DNA of 64,000 bases from Aeromonas dhakensis. Its GTDB lineage: Bacteria; Pseudomonadota; Gammaproteobacteria; Enterobacterales; Aeromonadaceae. The notes below the pieces were generated by a model. It saw only the letters and a program-made list of their open reading frames with translations. It ran no database searches and was not told where the DNA came from. Below are positions 62,679 to 64,000 of this stretch, in pieces. Position 1 is the stretch's first letter, and each line of letters starts with the position of its first letter. The DNA is taken from assembly GCF_000820305.1 (NCBI RefSeq), contig NZ_CDBH01000046.1:25574-89573 (forward strand), read 5' to 3'. Made by a program: the position numbers and the translations under genes.

Positions 62679-64000
62679 GATGAGCAGGGTTGTCTTCGGC
62701 GCGAAGCCGCTGACCATCGAAGACGTGGTGGCCCTGGCCGAACGCCGTGCCACCCCCGCATTGAACCCGGATCCCGCCTTCATGGCCCGCATCCAGCGGG
62801 GTGCCGACTTCCTCGACCGGCTGCTGGCCGAAGAGGGGGTCATCTACGGGGTGACCACAGGCTACGGCGATTCGGTGACCCGGCCGGTGCCAACCGAGCT
62901 GGTGCCCGAGCTGCCGCTGCACCTGACCCGCTTTCACGGCTGCGGGCTGGGGGCGGATCTCGAGCTCGATGCCGCGCGCGCCGTGCTGGCCACCCGGCTC
63001 TGCTCCCTGACGCAGGGGGTCTCCGGGGTCAGCCCGGCTCTGCTCGAGCGGCTCTGCTGGCTGCTGGAGCAGGATCTGGTGCCGCGCATTCCCGAAGAGG
63101 GATCGGTGGGCGCCAGCGGCGATCTCACCCCGCTCTCCTACGTCGCCGCCGTGCTGGTGGGGGAGCGTGAGCTCCATCAGCAGGGTCGGCTGCGCCCCGC
63201 CGCCGAGGTCTATCGGGAGCTGGGGATCACTCCCCTGACCCTGCGCCCGAAAGAGGGGCTGGCGCTGATGAACGGCACCTCGGTGATGACGGCGCTGGCC
63301 TGCCTCGCCTACGCCCGCACCGACTACCTGATGCAACTGGCGACCCGGATCACCGCCCTGGTGAGCGTCGCCATGGGGGGCAACGCCTTCCACTTCGACG
63401 AGCGGCTGTTTGCCGCCAAGCCGCACCCCGGCATGCAGGGGGTCGCGGCCTGGCTGAGGGATGACCTGGTGGCCGGCGAGCTGCCGCGCCACAGCGATAG
63501 GCTGCAGGACAGATACTCGTTGCGCTGCGCCCCCCACGTCATCGGGGTGGTGGCCGACAGCCTGCCCTGGTGGCGCCAGCTCATCGAAAACGAGCTCAAC
63601 AGCGCCAACGACAACCCGCTGATCGACGGCGAAGAGGAGCACGTGATGCACGGCGGCCACTTCTACGGCGGTCACATCGCCATGGCCATGGACAGCATGA
63701 AGGCGGCCGTCGCCAACCTGGCCGACCTGCTGGATCGCCAACTGGCCCAGCTGGTGGACAGCAAGTTCAACGGCGGCCTACCGAGCAACCTCTCCGGCGC
63801 GCCGCAGGGGCGGCAGATGATCAACCACGGCTTCAAGGCGGTGCAGATCGGCGTCTCGGCCTGGACCGCGGAGGCGCTCAAGCAGACCATGCCCGCCAGC
63901 GTCTTCTCCCGCTCCACCGAGTGCCACAATCAGGACAAGGTGAGCATGGGCACCATAGCGGCACGCGATGCGCTGCGGGTGCTGACCCTGACCGAGCAGG
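62665..64000 (+). CDS. Aromatic amino-acid ammonia-lyase (HAL/TAL family), 3' end outside the window
   Basis: 445 codons are visible and the frame is open at the right edge. The MIO-forming Ala-Ser-Gly is residues 150-152 in GSVGASGDLTPLSYV; Tyr61 (VIYGVTTGYGDS) and the FSRSTECHNQDKVSMG block are conserved catalytic regions. The two selectivity residues read Phe90-His91 (LTRFHGCG), unlike Ser-His of most histidine lyases and His-Leu of Rhodobacter tyrosine lyase. In this cluster it should supply the aromatic acid starter. ATG 62680 is a second possible start. Confidence 0.92.
   Translation, partial: MNKSEMSRVVFGAKPLTIEDVVALAERRATPALNPDPAFMARIQRGADFLDRLLAEEGVIYGVTTGYGDSVTRPVPTELVPELPLHLTRFHGCGLGADLELDAARAVLATRLCSLTQGVSGVSPALLERLCWLLEQDLVPRIPEEGSVGASGDLTPLSYVAAVLVGERELHQQGRLRPAAEVYRELGITPLTLRPKEGLALMNGTSVMTALACLAYARTDYLMQLATRITALVSVAMGGNAFHFDERLFAAKPHPGMQGVAAWLRDDLVAGELPRHSDRLQDRYSLRCAPHVIGVVADSLPWWRQLIENELNSANDNPLIDGEEEHVMHGGHFYGGHIAMAMDSMKAAVANLADLLDRQLAQLVDSKFNGGLPSNLSGAPQGRQMINHGFKAVQIGVSAWTAEALKQTMPASVFSRSTECHNQDKVSMGTIAARDALRVLTLTEQ

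Overview
The window looks like a chromosomal segment of an Aeromonas species (Gammaproteobacteria, high GC). The clues are a truncated prolyl aminopeptidase that I recognise as close to the Aeromonas sobria enzyme, secreted hydrolases typical of the genus (M6 protease, GH18 chitinase, a nuclease ending in a GlyGly-CTERM tail), and standard gammaproteobacterial neighbourhoods (rsgA-psd next to orn; pepD, gpt, frsA, crl, proB, proA). These assignments come from reading translations, motifs and gene order; no database search was run.

Layout. 1-850: tail-less pip and a tRNA-Phe/tRNA-Asn pair. 995-6750: M6 metalloprotease, rraB, a PAS-GGDEF-EAL protein and a lipoprotein. 6890-10367: an operon ending in psd, then rsgA, with orn divergent. 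10546-11396: seven identical tRNA-Gly(GCC) genes followed by a truncated eighth copy. 11635-14986: a cold-shock protein, an OapA/YtfB-like protein and a chemotaxis receptor. 15248-17600: gltX, a relic of its 3' end, and five tRNA-Ala(GGC) genes. 17735-23412: extracellular nuclease and chitinase. 23827-31539: a complete TonB2-type energy module (TPR protein, TonB, ExbD, ExbB, long TtpC-like ExbB, DUF3450) behind a TonB-dependent receptor. 32277-38330: a five-gene peptide ABC transporter related to YejABEF. 38372-41031: pepD flanked by two tiny genes with CRP-like sites and strong terminators. 41387-46308: gpt, frsA, crl, proBA. 46463-54896: L,D-transpeptidase-like protein, universal stress protein, periplasmic binding protein, RNA methyltransferase, psuK-psuG, carbonic anhydrase, di-haem peroxidase, secreted endonuclease and a small lipoprotein. 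54941-64000: an aryl-polyene-type cluster (methyltransferase, lipoprotein, ketosynthase-like protein, acyltransferase, two acyl carrier proteins, membrane protein, AMP ligase, dehydratase-like protein, glycosyltransferase-acyltransferase fusion, aromatic ammonia-lyase) that runs off the right edge.

Two patterns seem most worth following. First, three protein genes (gltX, the chitinase, the RNA methyltransferase) and one tRNA array are each followed directly by one or more diverged partial copies of their own 3' ends. These tails keep the reading frame to the stop codon or the tRNA 3' half, as if alleles had been replaced by recombination that left the old tail behind. Second, pepD is flanked by two short transcription units. 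Each has CRP-like sites, a well-placed ribosome binding site, an open frame of only 29 or 39 codons, and a strong intrinsic terminator. The rightward one also carries several GGA motifs, two in hairpin loops, as in CsrA/RsmA targets.
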